34,229 nt of DNA, taken from CAZLPZ01 sp964561535 (lineage in GTDB: Bacteria; Pseudomonadota; Alphaproteobacteria; Micavibrionales; Micavibrionaceae). The notes beneath the pieces were generated by a model that had not been told where the DNA came from, did not search any database, and saw only the letters and a program-made list of their open reading frames with translations. Positions 1 to 6,405 of this stretch are shown one piece after another. Both the position numbers and the translations under genes were made by a program. Every line of letters begins with the position of its first letter. Position 1 is the first letter of the stretch. Location: NCBI GenBank assembly GCA_964561535.1, contig CAZLPZ010000016.1, positions 1 to 34,229 of the forward strand, given 5' to 3'.

Positions 1-195
1 CGGCTTGCAATTGAAATTGATGGGGAGCAATATCACCGGAACTGGACTGGGGAGCTTTGCCGGCGAGATCAAATTCGTAACCAGCGTCTGATTGAACTTG
101 GTTACGACGTGATGCGCTTCTGGGTTTATGAGGTCCGCGATGATATGGCGGGTTGTTTGAAAAAGATGAGTGAATGGAAAAATAATAAGGTCTAA
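1..195 (+). CDS. C-terminal fragment of a DUF559 / MTES_1575-like endonuclease-domain protein
   Basis: Open from the first base to a TAA at 193-195, giving 64 residues; the start lies outside the window. The fragment reads E-I-D-G-E-Q-Y-H at residues 5-12, then an R-R-D-Q-I-R-N-Q-R helix and L-G-Y-D-V-M-R-F-W around residues 33-41. This is the usual ending of DUF559 or REase_MTES_1575 domains of the PD-(D/E)XK/Vsr-like fold, in which an acidic residue in the E-x-D strand binds metal. Such domains occur alone or at the C-terminus of SF1 helicase-type proteins; which applies here cannot be seen. It is the first gene of the accessory segment and is followed after 4 nt by a GIY-YIG-like stub. The family call is from motif memory only. 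Confidence 0.6.
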   Translation, partial: RLAIEIDGEQYHRNWTGELCRRDQIRNQRLIELGYDVMRFWVYEVRDDMAGCLKKMSEWKNNKV

Positions 196-199
196 AAAT

Positions 200-244
200 A
201 TGAACGAAATCGTCTATGTCCTGATCAACCCTATAGCTTATTAG
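200..244 (+). pseudogene. Stub of a GIY-YIG nuclease-like gene (14 codons)
   Basis: An ATG 4 nt after the preceding stop opens a frame reading MNEIVYVLINPIAY and then TAG. The first eleven residues resemble the N-terminus of GIY-YIG/T5orf172-type nucleases, which typically continue into a G-L-x-K-I-G strand. Here the frame ends at once and the DNA turns AT-rich, so the body appears deleted. The likely breakpoint is near 230. The resemblance is short and could be chance. Confidence 0.35.
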
Positions 245-301
245 TAATCGATTGGTCGAGTTCAAAATTTGACTCTATCCACATAATCACATTCTTATTA
301 T

Positions 302-342
302 TCACCCCGCCCCCCGTCTGGGGGTGATGGGGGGCGGGGTGA
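302..342. terminator. Large GC-rich hairpin between convergent genes
   Basis: The 14-nt arms at 302-315 and 329-342 are perfectly complementary around a 13-nt loop. The hairpin lies between the rightward nuclease remnant and the leftward synthase gene, so it may end both transcripts. There is no long T-run on either side, so it could instead be a dispersed repeat. Confidence 0.5.
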
Positions 343-416
343 CCTCAAAAAGACATCCTCAAGAGTTGTTTTAAGTATCAAACTCTCAATTTTCTATACC
401 ATTCAAATCTAATTCA

Positions 417-1124
417 TCAAGCAGCAATCTTTGTTTCAATGACCTTCGGCTCAAAACTAAGACGTAAACTGTGCGCGTTATTCAAGCCGACAGGAGCACC
501 TGGGATATTCGTATCTACAAATATTTTCCACATTTCTCCAAATGATCCAGGGTATGCACTAATCCCTGGTAGATCGCGATAGGCAAGAGCAAAAACTGCC
601 GTTTCTTCCAGCAGATACTGACGTGATAAAAGCGAATGTTGCTCCCTATCCGTTTCGTTACATTCTCCACGACGTATGCGGCGTTCAAAACTATCAAAAA
701 TCTCTGCTTCGACCGCCGTCGAGAAAATAGGAAGTGCGTGGTAAAGAGTTACAATATCTGAAAGTGTTTCTGTGAATTCTGATGACCGACGCCAATCATC
801 CCAGCGATGCACATGAAGGCCTGATATCGTGGATAGAAGTATTCGATTACGATGGAGCCAATCACGACCAAGACGTTCTGCGTGGGCCAAGGCATGCGCA
901 GGGCTTACGCCATTAATCATCAGATTGTAGCGCTGTGTTGTATCTCCTAAAATCAGATGCACATGGGAAAAGTTTTCTTGTGCCCAATGTAACATCGCGG
1001 ACAACTTGTCACCTTCGTGATAAGATTGTCCGACGCTAATTTCCAAGCGTACACGGTCAAAATCACGCCAATTTTTTATGCCGCGGGCCCGTACTTTATA
1101 ATATTGTTGATCAGTAACGAACAT
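417..1124 (-). CDS. tRNA-dependent cyclodipeptide synthase, XYP subfamily
   Basis: A 235-residue protein, the normal CDPS length. These enzymes take two aminoacyl-tRNAs and join the aminoacyl groups into a cyclic dipeptide (diketopiperazine). The expected landmarks are present in order: I-S-V-G-Q at 29-33 with S30 as the nucleophile that carries the first aminoacyl group; a D-T-T-Q-R-Y-N segment at 61-67; Y170 and E174, spaced like the AlbC pair Y178/E182; and Y191-P192 followed by G, the Y-P of the XYP signature (AlbC Y202/H203), with Q33 at the variable X position. The W-R-D-F-D leader at 19-23 also fits the subfamily. It overlaps the upstream regulator gene by 14 nt, so the two are co-transcribed and probably translationally coupled. 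No oxidase, P450 or methyltransferase tailoring gene lies beside it in the window. The product cannot be predicted from sequence alone. Confidence 0.85.
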   Translation of the reverse strand: MFVTDQQYYKVRARGIKNWRDFDRVRLEISVGQSYHEGDKLSAMLHWAQENFSHVHLILGDTTQRYNLMINGVSPAHALAHAERLGRDWLHRNRILLSTISGLHVHRWDDWRRSSEFTETLSDIVTLYHALPIFSTAVEAEIFDSFERRIRRGECNETDREQHSLLSRQYLLEETAVFALAYRDLPGISAYPGSFGEMWKIFVDTNIPGAPVGLNNAHSLRLSFEPKVIETKIAA

Positions 1125-1758
1125 CGGCAGTACTTTCCAAGTTTAGCACAGGTAATAAAGACCATAATAAATTAAATTGGTTGCGCTCAACTTCTGCAAT
1201 CGCCGCATTACAAATTAATGCTCCTGTCAGTCCGAAGTCCAATAGTACCTTATCGCCATAAATAACTTTTACGTCGTTACGGTATTGCACTGCTGGAATC
1301 CATCGATATTCATCAGTTGGTCCCATTAAATACGTGTCGTTCTCTTTCACCATCTCTCGCATTTTGATGTCAATGGCACGAATTTTTCTAAAACGTTCGA
1401 TGACCTCAGGAGGAGACACGCTGTTATTGCCTCCAAAAATCAATAGTTCTTTTCTGTCCGAAAATTCTAGTGTTTTATAAACATCGTCTAGAACATCTAG
1501 AAACCAATCATCTCCTTTTAAAAGGGTAACGGTATTACGGTTCAGCCGCACACCTTCTTCAATAAATTCAATGCCAGCAAGCTCAAGTGAGCGGATAATA
1601 CGATCTAAAGTTCCCTTTTGTGGTTCGGTGCGGCCTCCCTCCATATTGGTTACGGAGTATTTAGAGATTCCCGAACGCTCGGCCAGATCATCTTGAGTCC
1701 AGTCGAGAAGGCTTCGAGCAGCCCGGATTTGATGGATTTTAATCTCAGTGAGAAGCAT
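1111..1758 (-). CDS. XRE-family regulator with C-terminal TrmB/PLD-like sensor domain
   Basis: A 215-residue protein. Residues 8-68 form a Cro/C1-type helix-turn-helix (R-x-L-L-x-W-T-Q-x-x-L-A followed by S-G-I-S), ending with the E-E-G-V-R-L tail common in alphaproteobacterial XRE proteins. Residues 80-205 are a second domain: a strand L-L-I-F-G-G at 105-110, Y-R-W-I-P at 151-155, I-Y-G-D-K-V at 166-171, and a final helix ending F-N-L-L-W near 195-199. This pattern resembles the ligand-sensing, phospholipase-D-like C-terminal domain of TrmB-type regulators. It is the first gene of the operon and overlaps the cyclodipeptide synthase gene by 14 nt. The inferred role is control of the synthase in response to a small molecule, possibly its product. 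The start is the first ATG, just downstream of a promoter. Confidence 0.75.
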   Translation of the reverse strand: MLLTEIKIHQIRAARSLLDWTQDDLAERSGISKYSVTNMEGGRTEPQKGTLDRIIRSLELAGIEFIEEGVRLNRNTVTLLKGDDWFLDVLDDVYKTLEFSDRKELLIFGGNNSVSPPEVIERFRKIRAIDIKMREMVKENDTYLMGPTDEYRWIPAVQYRNDVKVIYGDKVLLDFGLTGALICNAAIAEVERNQFNLLWSLLPVLNLESTADVRY

Positions 1759-1806
1759 TTTATTTTCCGTAATAAATAATTTATGTAGTTGTCGCTATTT
1801 TTAATG

Positions 1807-1836
1807 TATTTAAAAACAAAATTGTAAGAATGTCAA
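1807..1836 (-). promoter_or_regulatory. Promoter for the XRE regulator / cyclodipeptide synthase operon
   Basis: On the minus strand a perfect TTGACA (1836-1831) is followed after 18 nt by TAAATA (1812-1807), about 50 nt upstream of the regulator ATG. The AT-rich repeats just upstream could be an operator. Confidence 0.5.
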
Positions 1837-1855
1837 ATATTATTTGAATATTATA

Positions 1856-1883
1856 TTGACTAATTGATGTATTTTAATATAAA
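1856..1883 (+). promoter_or_regulatory. Divergent rightward promoter
   Basis: TTGACT (1856-1861), a 16-nt spacer, then TATAAA (1878-1883). It points toward the small genes at 1932, 2272 and 2842. Its -35 box starts 20 nt from the -35 of the leftward promoter, so one bound regulator could control both. Confidence 0.5.
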
Positions 1884-1931
1884 AGTTAGTTACATTCAAA
1901 AATAAGTTGAAGAGTGTGTGGAATACAAAAA

Positions 1932-2090
1932 ATGACTGAATTAGCGATTTTGATGTGTGCTGGAATAATTATTGCCCGTTTTGATATGGTGGATATTAAC
2001 GCCACCAAGGGCAGTCCGTTGGGTTTAGCCCAGATTGGATTTCTTCCACACGATCAAAAATTGAAAACCACCCCGAGAACGGGATTTTAG
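1932..2090 (+). CDS. Possible 52-aa small protein
   Basis: An ATG about 50 nt downstream of the rightward promoter opens a 52-codon frame with a hydrophobic start (MTELAILMCAGIIIARF) and a polar, low-information tail. A weak purine-rich stretch (GAAGAG) lies around 1909. No family is recognised. It is reported because of the promoter; it may be non-coding leader. Confidence 0.2.
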   Translation: MTELAILMCAGIIIARFDMVDINATKGSPLGLAQIGFLPHDQKLKTTPRTGF

Positions 2091-2271
2091 AAATTAAGAA
2101 TTTCCGGTGCCCCACGCCGGGAAGGCCGGGTTGTGTCTGATAACAATAAAAAGGAAAGGTCTCTGCCCCACGGGGATCCAACCACAAATAAGTCAGGCGC
2201 AATCCGGTCCCCTTGGGGGGCATGAGTACAGGTTAAGACAAATACAGGATAAAAAATTTAAGGGGGATACA

Positions 2272-2463
2272 ATGATGATGAAAATTTTAAAAACAAAAAA
2301 AACAACGGTTGCGATCAATGACAACCACAATGATCTTGACGCCTTCCGTTCGCGTCAAACGGACGCCTGGGCTAAAACCCTCGCGCACCAAATTGAACGG
2401 AACCGTTTCTTGAATGCCTGGGGGCAGATTGGACAACAGACCCCCATTTTAAAAGGCGTATAA
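2272..2463 (+). CDS. Small hypothetical protein (63 aa)
   Basis: The frame is open from 2107, but the start at 2272 is preferred because an AGGGGG Shine-Dalgarno sits at 2261-2266, 5 nt before the ATG. The protein is basic at the N-terminus (three Met, then K-rich) followed by a helical segment with D-A-W-A-K and N-R-F-L-N-A-W. There is no signal peptide or membrane segment. I do not recognise the family. It lies in the accessory segment downstream of the divergent promoter and is probably a cargo gene of the integrated element. Confidence 0.45.
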   Translation: MMMKILKTKKTTVAINDNHNDLDAFRSRQTDAWAKTLAHQIERNRFLNAWGQIGQQTPILKGV

Positions 2464-2841
2464 AAAATGTCCGTGTGTGCGGTCAATAAATAAAATATCG
2501 GGGGATACCATGAAACATATCATGCGCCATTAACGGCATACTTTATTTCGGACAATTTATGATGATCATCATGTGCCTTTTTAATCAGGCCCGCGTGATC
2601 TGTCACGTCCGACATAACCATAAATCACAAAACAAAATCGCAAAATACCAACGTTCAAAACAGATGTTTTGGGAATGGAAGTTCTTTGCCTGCTGTATCT
2701 CATTTGATGGTCAAACGGAGCAGCACAATCATGTCCAGAAATGGGCATGAACATATAAAACATAACGCAAATTTTACCCCTGCCCAGAATAGCCCCTGGG
2801 TGGAAACGGAAGATCTTTGCCAAAATTTTGGAGATTATAAA
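2464..2841 (+). other. Gap between two small accessory genes, with a mini-ORF
   Basis: About 380 bases. An eight-codon frame (2510-2533, MKHIMRH then stop) is preceded by GGGGGATAC, the same leader sequence as the gene at 2272, so the ribosome-binding region looks duplicated. Longer frames on both strands here (2559-2750, 2581-2823) have no family features or good start sites and are not called. Confidence 0.35.
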
Positions 2842-3198
2842 ATGTCAAAACATGCCTTTCCTGAAATTAAAAGACAGGTCAGAGAGCAATTTAATGATGA
2901 GAGATCGCGTCATAAATTATCAACAGCCGAACGGTTGATGATCCCTTTCAACCAATACATACAAGTTATCGAAGACACAAAGAATATTACATTGGATGTT
3001 TCCAGAAATGGTATGTACCTGGACAAAATCATGGCCCCGGATGAATTGGTTGAAAAAGTATCGGGTTATTCGCAAAAATCCGATATGGCATCGTTATCAT
3101 GCCCCAATTGTAAAACATTAATGGCCGTCCCCATGGTGTACGACAAAGAGAATCGTCTTGCCTATCGCATTGTTGACGGGGGATTAGAAAAGAGATGA
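2842..3198 (+). CDS. Hypothetical protein with a CxxC motif (118 aa)
   Basis: The frame is open from 2686; the ATG at 2842 is chosen because TTGGAG at 2828-2833 gives a good ribosome-binding site 8 nt upstream. The N-terminal part (1-60) is charged and helical, the middle contains L-D-V-S-R-N-G-M-Y-L-D-K, and the C-terminal part has a single C-P-N-C-K motif near residue 91. A lone CxxC could be half of a zinc ribbon completed by a dimer. No signal peptide or membrane segment is seen. The family is not recognised. It is the last gene before the attachment-site-like tRNA fragment and is probably cargo of the element. Confidence 0.55.
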   Translation: MSKHAFPEIKRQVREQFNDERSRHKLSTAERLMIPFNQYIQVIEDTKNITLDVSRNGMYLDKIMAPDELVEKVSGYSQKSDMASLSCPNCKTLMAVPMVYDKENRLAYRIVDGGLEKR

Positions 3199-3248
3199 AT
3201 AAAGGCAAGTTTTTCCGTCAGTAGAGTAAAATCGATTTTTTGATGAGC

Positions 3249-3327
3249 GGGGGCATAAATGGGGGCATCTTTATTTTTCCGAGGGCAGGATTTTTAAAAA
3301 CGTTTCCATGGTGCAATGGTGGTGCAA
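3249..3327 (+). repeat. Two pairs of short direct repeats, candidate integrase arm sites
   Basis: GGGGGCAT occurs at 3249-3256 and 3261-3268 (12-nt period); TGGTGCAA occurs at 3309-3316 and 3320-3327 (11-nt period). Helically phased repeats next to a tRNA-derived att site resemble the arm-type sites of tyrosine recombinases. A very short frame at 3328 (MLTKNDR then stop) resembles an integrase start but is too short to call. Confidence 0.35.
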
Positions 3328-3430
3328 ATGCTCACAAAAAATGACCGCTAATAGCTATAACTGATAACAGTAATATTTGTACATCTTATTGATTTAATTG
3401 TTGTATTTTATTTTTATTGATTGTCAGTTT

Positions 3431-3497
3431 TGGCCCTGGAGCGACTTAAAATCCGTTGCCTGGTAACGGGCGTGCCGGTTCGATTCCGGCCGGGCCA
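3431..3497 (+). other. tRNA-Leu(UAA)-derived fragment, probable attachment site
   Basis: The block 3443-3458 matches the anticodon loop and 3' side of tRNA-Leu(UAA) (CTTAAAA loop, then TCCGT). It is followed by a variable-arm hairpin (CCGTT/AACGG, 3453-3467), a perfect T-arm (GCCGG-TTCGATT-CCGGC, 3474-3490) and GGGCCA. The D-arm is missing, the 5' anticodon stem does not pair and no CCA follows, so this is not a working tRNA. A 3' tRNA copy is what remains at the far end of an element that integrated into an intact tRNA-Leu gene. The accessory genes lie to its left, as expected. Confidence 0.6.
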
Positions 3498-3533
3498 CTT
3501 TACCCTTCCCTATCATTCACCACCATTCACCCC

Positions 3534-4934
3534 CTATTTAGAAAACACACCAATATTTTTCCCACGATAAGGGAATTTCATAACCGGGGTAAAGGGCACA
3601 ATGTCGGATTCATTTTCATACCGAATAATGGCGAGTCCACTCGGATGCGCGGCAAACCACCCGGGCATATCGTGCAATTCTTTTTCGTCGACGTGATATT
3701 TCATACGCCCCAAAAATCCGACCTCGCCGTGATAATTCCGCACGAAAGCCCAATCATGCACAGGATGATCATACACGACCTGCGCCAAAGGCGCCAAATC
3801 ATAGGCCTTAAGTACCGTTTGTGCGGCAATGATATGGGCCCCTATAAAAAAAACCATCGCCCCGATAAACATACGGACGATCACAATTGTGCGGACATTA
3901 TGCAACGCCAACGCCGTTAATATCACCACCCCTGGAAGTAATGGGATCATATAATGTTCTTGTTTACCACTGATCGCCGAAAAAGCGATAAAGACAGGAG
4001 CCAACCAACAGATCAAAAACAAAATACCCTGAGTACCTGCCATTGTGTTTTTAATATATGCTGCCCCACGCCAGAATGCCGGCAAAAAAATCCACGGCAC
4101 ACATAAAATCGGAAGCATTGGAAAATAAAAATAAAAAGGCCGGACATGCGATGCACTGAAATTCCCAGTCATACGTCCCGCCGTTTGATTCCAAATCAAC
4201 CAGAACGCAAAATCTTTATTTGATTCCAATATAACGGGAATCAACCATGCAAGAACTGGAATGATGGATAATAAAACAGCTCCCAAACATGCGCCGTAAT
4301 AGGCACGACGTCGCGATAATCCCCCACACCACACGGGCGCAAGTATCATCACCGGCAAAACATATAAATACATCACTGGCCCTTTTGCCAACACACCCAA
4401 CCCCAACGCAAGAGCCATAGCCAGTATATAGCGCGATTGTCGCGTACGAACGAATGACAACAATGACAAAAGTACGAGCAACACAAACATACATACCGTG
4501 AAATCAAACATCACCAGCGTGCCATAAATTAAAAATGGGACACTCGCCATCATAATCATTTGAATTCGATTTCGATCTGACAAGATCTCCGGAAACAATA
4601 ATTTTCCAAGAACAGAAGCGAGATAGATTGCCATGCCAGACGCCAACATCGGTGGAATCAACGCAGCCCAACGTGACACGCCAAAAATTGACCATGATAA
4701 ATTAATCATCCATAACAGAAATGGAGGTTTATGGTGATACGGTTCAAAATTCAATGTCATCGGGTCAAACCATCCCTGACGCAGATACATCTCCCATGCA
4801 ACGGTCATATAACGTGTTTCATCCACAGGAAGCAGTGGCCGAAAGATTATGACCGTCAGAAAAACGATACACAAAGATAACGGGAACCAAAAACGTTTCA
4901 TCCCCGCAAACCAATCCATATTAAATATTCTCAT
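3534..4934 (-). CDS. ArnT-like lipid-linked sugar transferase (GT83/PMT superfamily)
   Basis: A 466-residue inner-membrane protein with about ten to twelve hydrophobic segments, the first at 17-32. The periplasmic catalytic loop motif D-E-T-R-Y is at 38-42, the family's conserved acidic pair, followed by W-E-M at 47-49 and H-H-K-P-P at 67-71; A-K-G-P is at 183-186. Members move a sugar from undecaprenyl phosphate to lipid A or another acceptor on the periplasmic side. It is last in a leftward operon with a dolichyl-phosphate-sugar-synthase-like GT2 and an LAB_N protein, the usual set for making and using a lipid-linked sugar. The length is somewhat short of the roughly 550 residues of ArnT, so the periplasmic C-terminal part is reduced. 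The sugar and acceptor are not predictable. Confidence 0.8.
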   Translation of the reverse strand: MRIFNMDWFAGMKRFWFPLSLCIVFLTVIIFRPLLPVDETRYMTVAWEMYLRQGWFDPMTLNFEPYHHKPPFLLWMINLSWSIFGVSRWAALIPPMLASGMAIYLASVLGKLLFPEILSDRNRIQMIMMASVPFLIYGTLVMFDFTVCMFVLLVLLSLLSFVRTRQSRYILAMALALGLGVLAKGPVMYLYVLPVMILAPVWCGGLSRRRAYYGACLGAVLLSIIPVLAWLIPVILESNKDFAFWLIWNQTAGRMTGNFSASHVRPFYFYFPMLPILCVPWIFLPAFWRGAAYIKNTMAGTQGILFLICWLAPVFIAFSAISGKQEHYMIPLLPGVVILTALALHNVRTIVIVRMFIGAMVFFIGAHIIAAQTVLKAYDLAPLAQVVYDHPVHDWAFVRNYHGEVGFLGRMKYHVDEKELHDMPGWFAAHPSGLAIIRYENESDIVPFTPVMKFPYRGKNIGVFSK

Positions 4935-5007
4935 AAAAATTACACACCTAATGAAAAATTGCCGTATGGGTAAAGACTATCATCCAAATTTAAATTTGGA
5001 TCCCGAC

Positions 5008-5313
5008 TTATATCGAGGTGGCCCCATGGTTTTTGTTCAAATTTTGATTTCGAATCAAAAAAATATTCCGTGCATAAATAAACAATCCCGTACCCTGCCC
5101 CAGAATAAAGACCGGATCTTGCCGCCATATAGCATATGCAAATAACGTCACACCGCCCATAATACTGAAATACCAAAAAGCATGAGGAATAACGCTGGCC
5201 TTGGCCCGTTCAGAGGCAAGCCACTGCACAAAAAATCGCATAAAAAACAATGTCTGCCCTATAAAACCAATCGTAATCCAAATGGCATGAGGCGGGAAAG
5301 CGAAAGTATTCAT
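5008..5313 (-). CDS. LAB_N (lipid-A-disaccharide synthase N-terminal-like) membrane protein
   Basis: 101 residues with three hydrophobic segments. The pattern F-I-G-Q-T-L-F-F-M-R-F-F-V-Q-W (18-32), followed by S-E-R and the I-M-G-G segment, is diagnostic of the LAB_N family (Pfam PF07578), which occurs fused to LpxB or alone beside GT2/ArnT genes. Its biochemical role is unsettled; it may help flip or present the lipid-linked sugar. It sits 17 nt after the GT2 stop with an AAGGAT ribosome-binding site, and 73 nt before the ArnT-like gene. Confidence 0.85.
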   Translation of the reverse strand: MNTFAFPPHAIWITIGFIGQTLFFMRFFVQWLASERAKASVIPHAFWYFSIMGGVTLFAYAIWRQDPVFILGQGTGLFIYARNIFLIRNQNLNKNHGATSI

Positions 5314-5330
5314 TTTAAAAATCCTTTTAT

Positions 5331-6065
5331 TTATTCTTCAGAAATACCGGGATAAGTATAAGGCCGTTGTAACAACCACCAAACCCCAAACAAATCCAAA
5401 ACACCAACGATTGCGCGATTAAAATTAGTGTATTTTGACACACCATGTTGCCGGGCACGATGCGACACATCGACATGGACCAAATGCACCTGCGCCCGGA
5501 TCATTAAGGCCGGTAAATAACGGTGCATATGATTAAAATAGGGTAATTCCAAATAAATATCTCGTTGAAATAATTTCAACGAACACCCGGTATCACGCGT
5601 TTTGTCCCGGAGGATCGCTCCACGCAATTTATTTGCTAACCGGGAGGCAATCAACTTGGCGACAGTATCGTTACGTTTTACGCGTTGTCCCGCAACCATC
5701 AACCTTGGGTGTGCGGCGATGTTTTGTTGGTATGCGTCATATAGATTCGGGATATCGGCTGGATTATTCTGACCATCGCCGTCCATCGTTACAACAATTT
5801 TGTTTCGCGCTGCACGAACCCCAGTCCCCATTGCTGCCGATTGGCGGGCGCGTTCATGATGGTGCATAACCCGTAATATCGGGTATTGAGATTTTAGCGC
5901 ACGTAAAACAGCCAAAGTATCATCTGTACTTCCATCATCAACAAAGATCATCTCAGTAATTGGAACCAATTCCACCGCCGCGGCAATTTCTCGAACTAGC
6001 TCGGAAACATTCTTTTCTTCATTTAGAACGGGGACCACAACAGAAATCAAAATAAAACTCCTCAA
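5331..6065 (-). CDS. GT2 glycosyltransferase, dolichyl/undecaprenyl-phosphate sugar synthase type
   Basis: 244 residues. The GT-A fold signature is clear: V-V-V-P-V-L-N-E-E at 9-17, F-V-D-D-G-S-T-D-D-T at 41-50 for nucleotide-sugar binding, and D-G-D-G-Q-N at 95-100 as the metal-binding DxD-type site. D-T-G-C-S-L-K near 158-164 is typical of DPM1/ArnC-like enzymes, which transfer a sugar from a nucleotide donor to a polyprenyl phosphate. Unlike ArnC it has no pair of C-terminal membrane helices, only one weak hydrophobic stretch near 209-225, so it is probably membrane-associated. It is first in the operon with LAB_N and the ArnT-like transferase and would supply their lipid-linked sugar. Confidence 0.85.
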   Translation of the reverse strand: MRSFILISVVVPVLNEEKNVSELVREIAAAVELVPITEMIFVDDGSTDDTLAVLRALKSQYPILRVMHHHERARQSAAMGTGVRAARNKIVVTMDGDGQNNPADIPNLYDAYQQNIAAHPRLMVAGQRVKRNDTVAKLIASRLANKLRGAILRDKTRDTGCSLKLFQRDIYLELPYFNHMHRYLPALMIRAQVHLVHVDVSHRARQHGVSKYTNFNRAIVGVLDLFGVWWLLQRPYTYPGISEE

Positions 6066-6405
6066 ATGAACACGTTACCAGACTCAAAATACCCCCAGAA
6101 CATGCCCCCCCTTATTTCATTAGGCAAGGAGATTGTTTAGAACACATCTATAATAGAGATTGTCATACCAAACGAAGAATAAAGCCCCCAGAACTAAGAT
6201 CTTTCATATACATGAATTGAGGAATATATTCAATTTTAATCCCTTTGCGATTTTTGAGATAACATGTTTTTCATTCTTTATATAAAGGATTTTTATCTTA
6301 TATTAGATATATTATCCTATTACTAACCTCTTGAAATCCTTAACAAAACATAAATATTGTGGTTTTCCCTTTACAAATGGTACTTAACTCGTTTAAAACA
6401 GGAGT
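6066..6405. other. AT-rich divergent intergenic region
   Basis: About 340 bases between the leftward glycosyltransferase operon and the rightward transglycosylase gene, so it must carry both promoters. Many TATA-like strings are present (for example 6290-6315), and no one promoter stands out. No gene or RNA structure is seen. Confidence 0.5.

Larger units (their letters stand above)
1759..2271. other. Intergenic regulatory region between the regulator-synthase operon and rightward small genes
   Basis: About 510 bases. The left half (1780-1900) is very AT-rich and holds two opposed promoters and repeated AATATT blocks at 1836-1855. The right half (2030-2230) is more GC-rich with short GC hairpins such as the one around 2210-2220. 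I see no convincing conserved gene; a 52-codon frame at 1932 is listed separately. Confidence 0.5.

Noticed and set aside
1996..2223. Minus-strand 75-codon frame
   Set aside because: Composition is Pro/Trp-rich and low in helices, no ribosome-binding site, no family; likely chance in a GC-richer patch.
2559..2823. Overlapping frames on both strands (2559-2750 and 2581-2823)
   Set aside because: No good start sites or family features; they precede or mirror the better gene at 2842.
3328..3351. Start of an integrase gene (MLTKNDR then stop)
   Set aside because: Only seven residues; mentioned with the direct repeats but not called as a gene.
3431..3497. Functional tRNA-Leu
   Set aside because: T-arm and variable arm fold, and the outer ends can pair, but the D-arm is missing, the anticodon stem does not pair and no CCA follows.
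3456..3920. Plus-strand 154-codon frame
   Set aside because: Lies antisense to the ArnT-like gene, with no start signal or family match.
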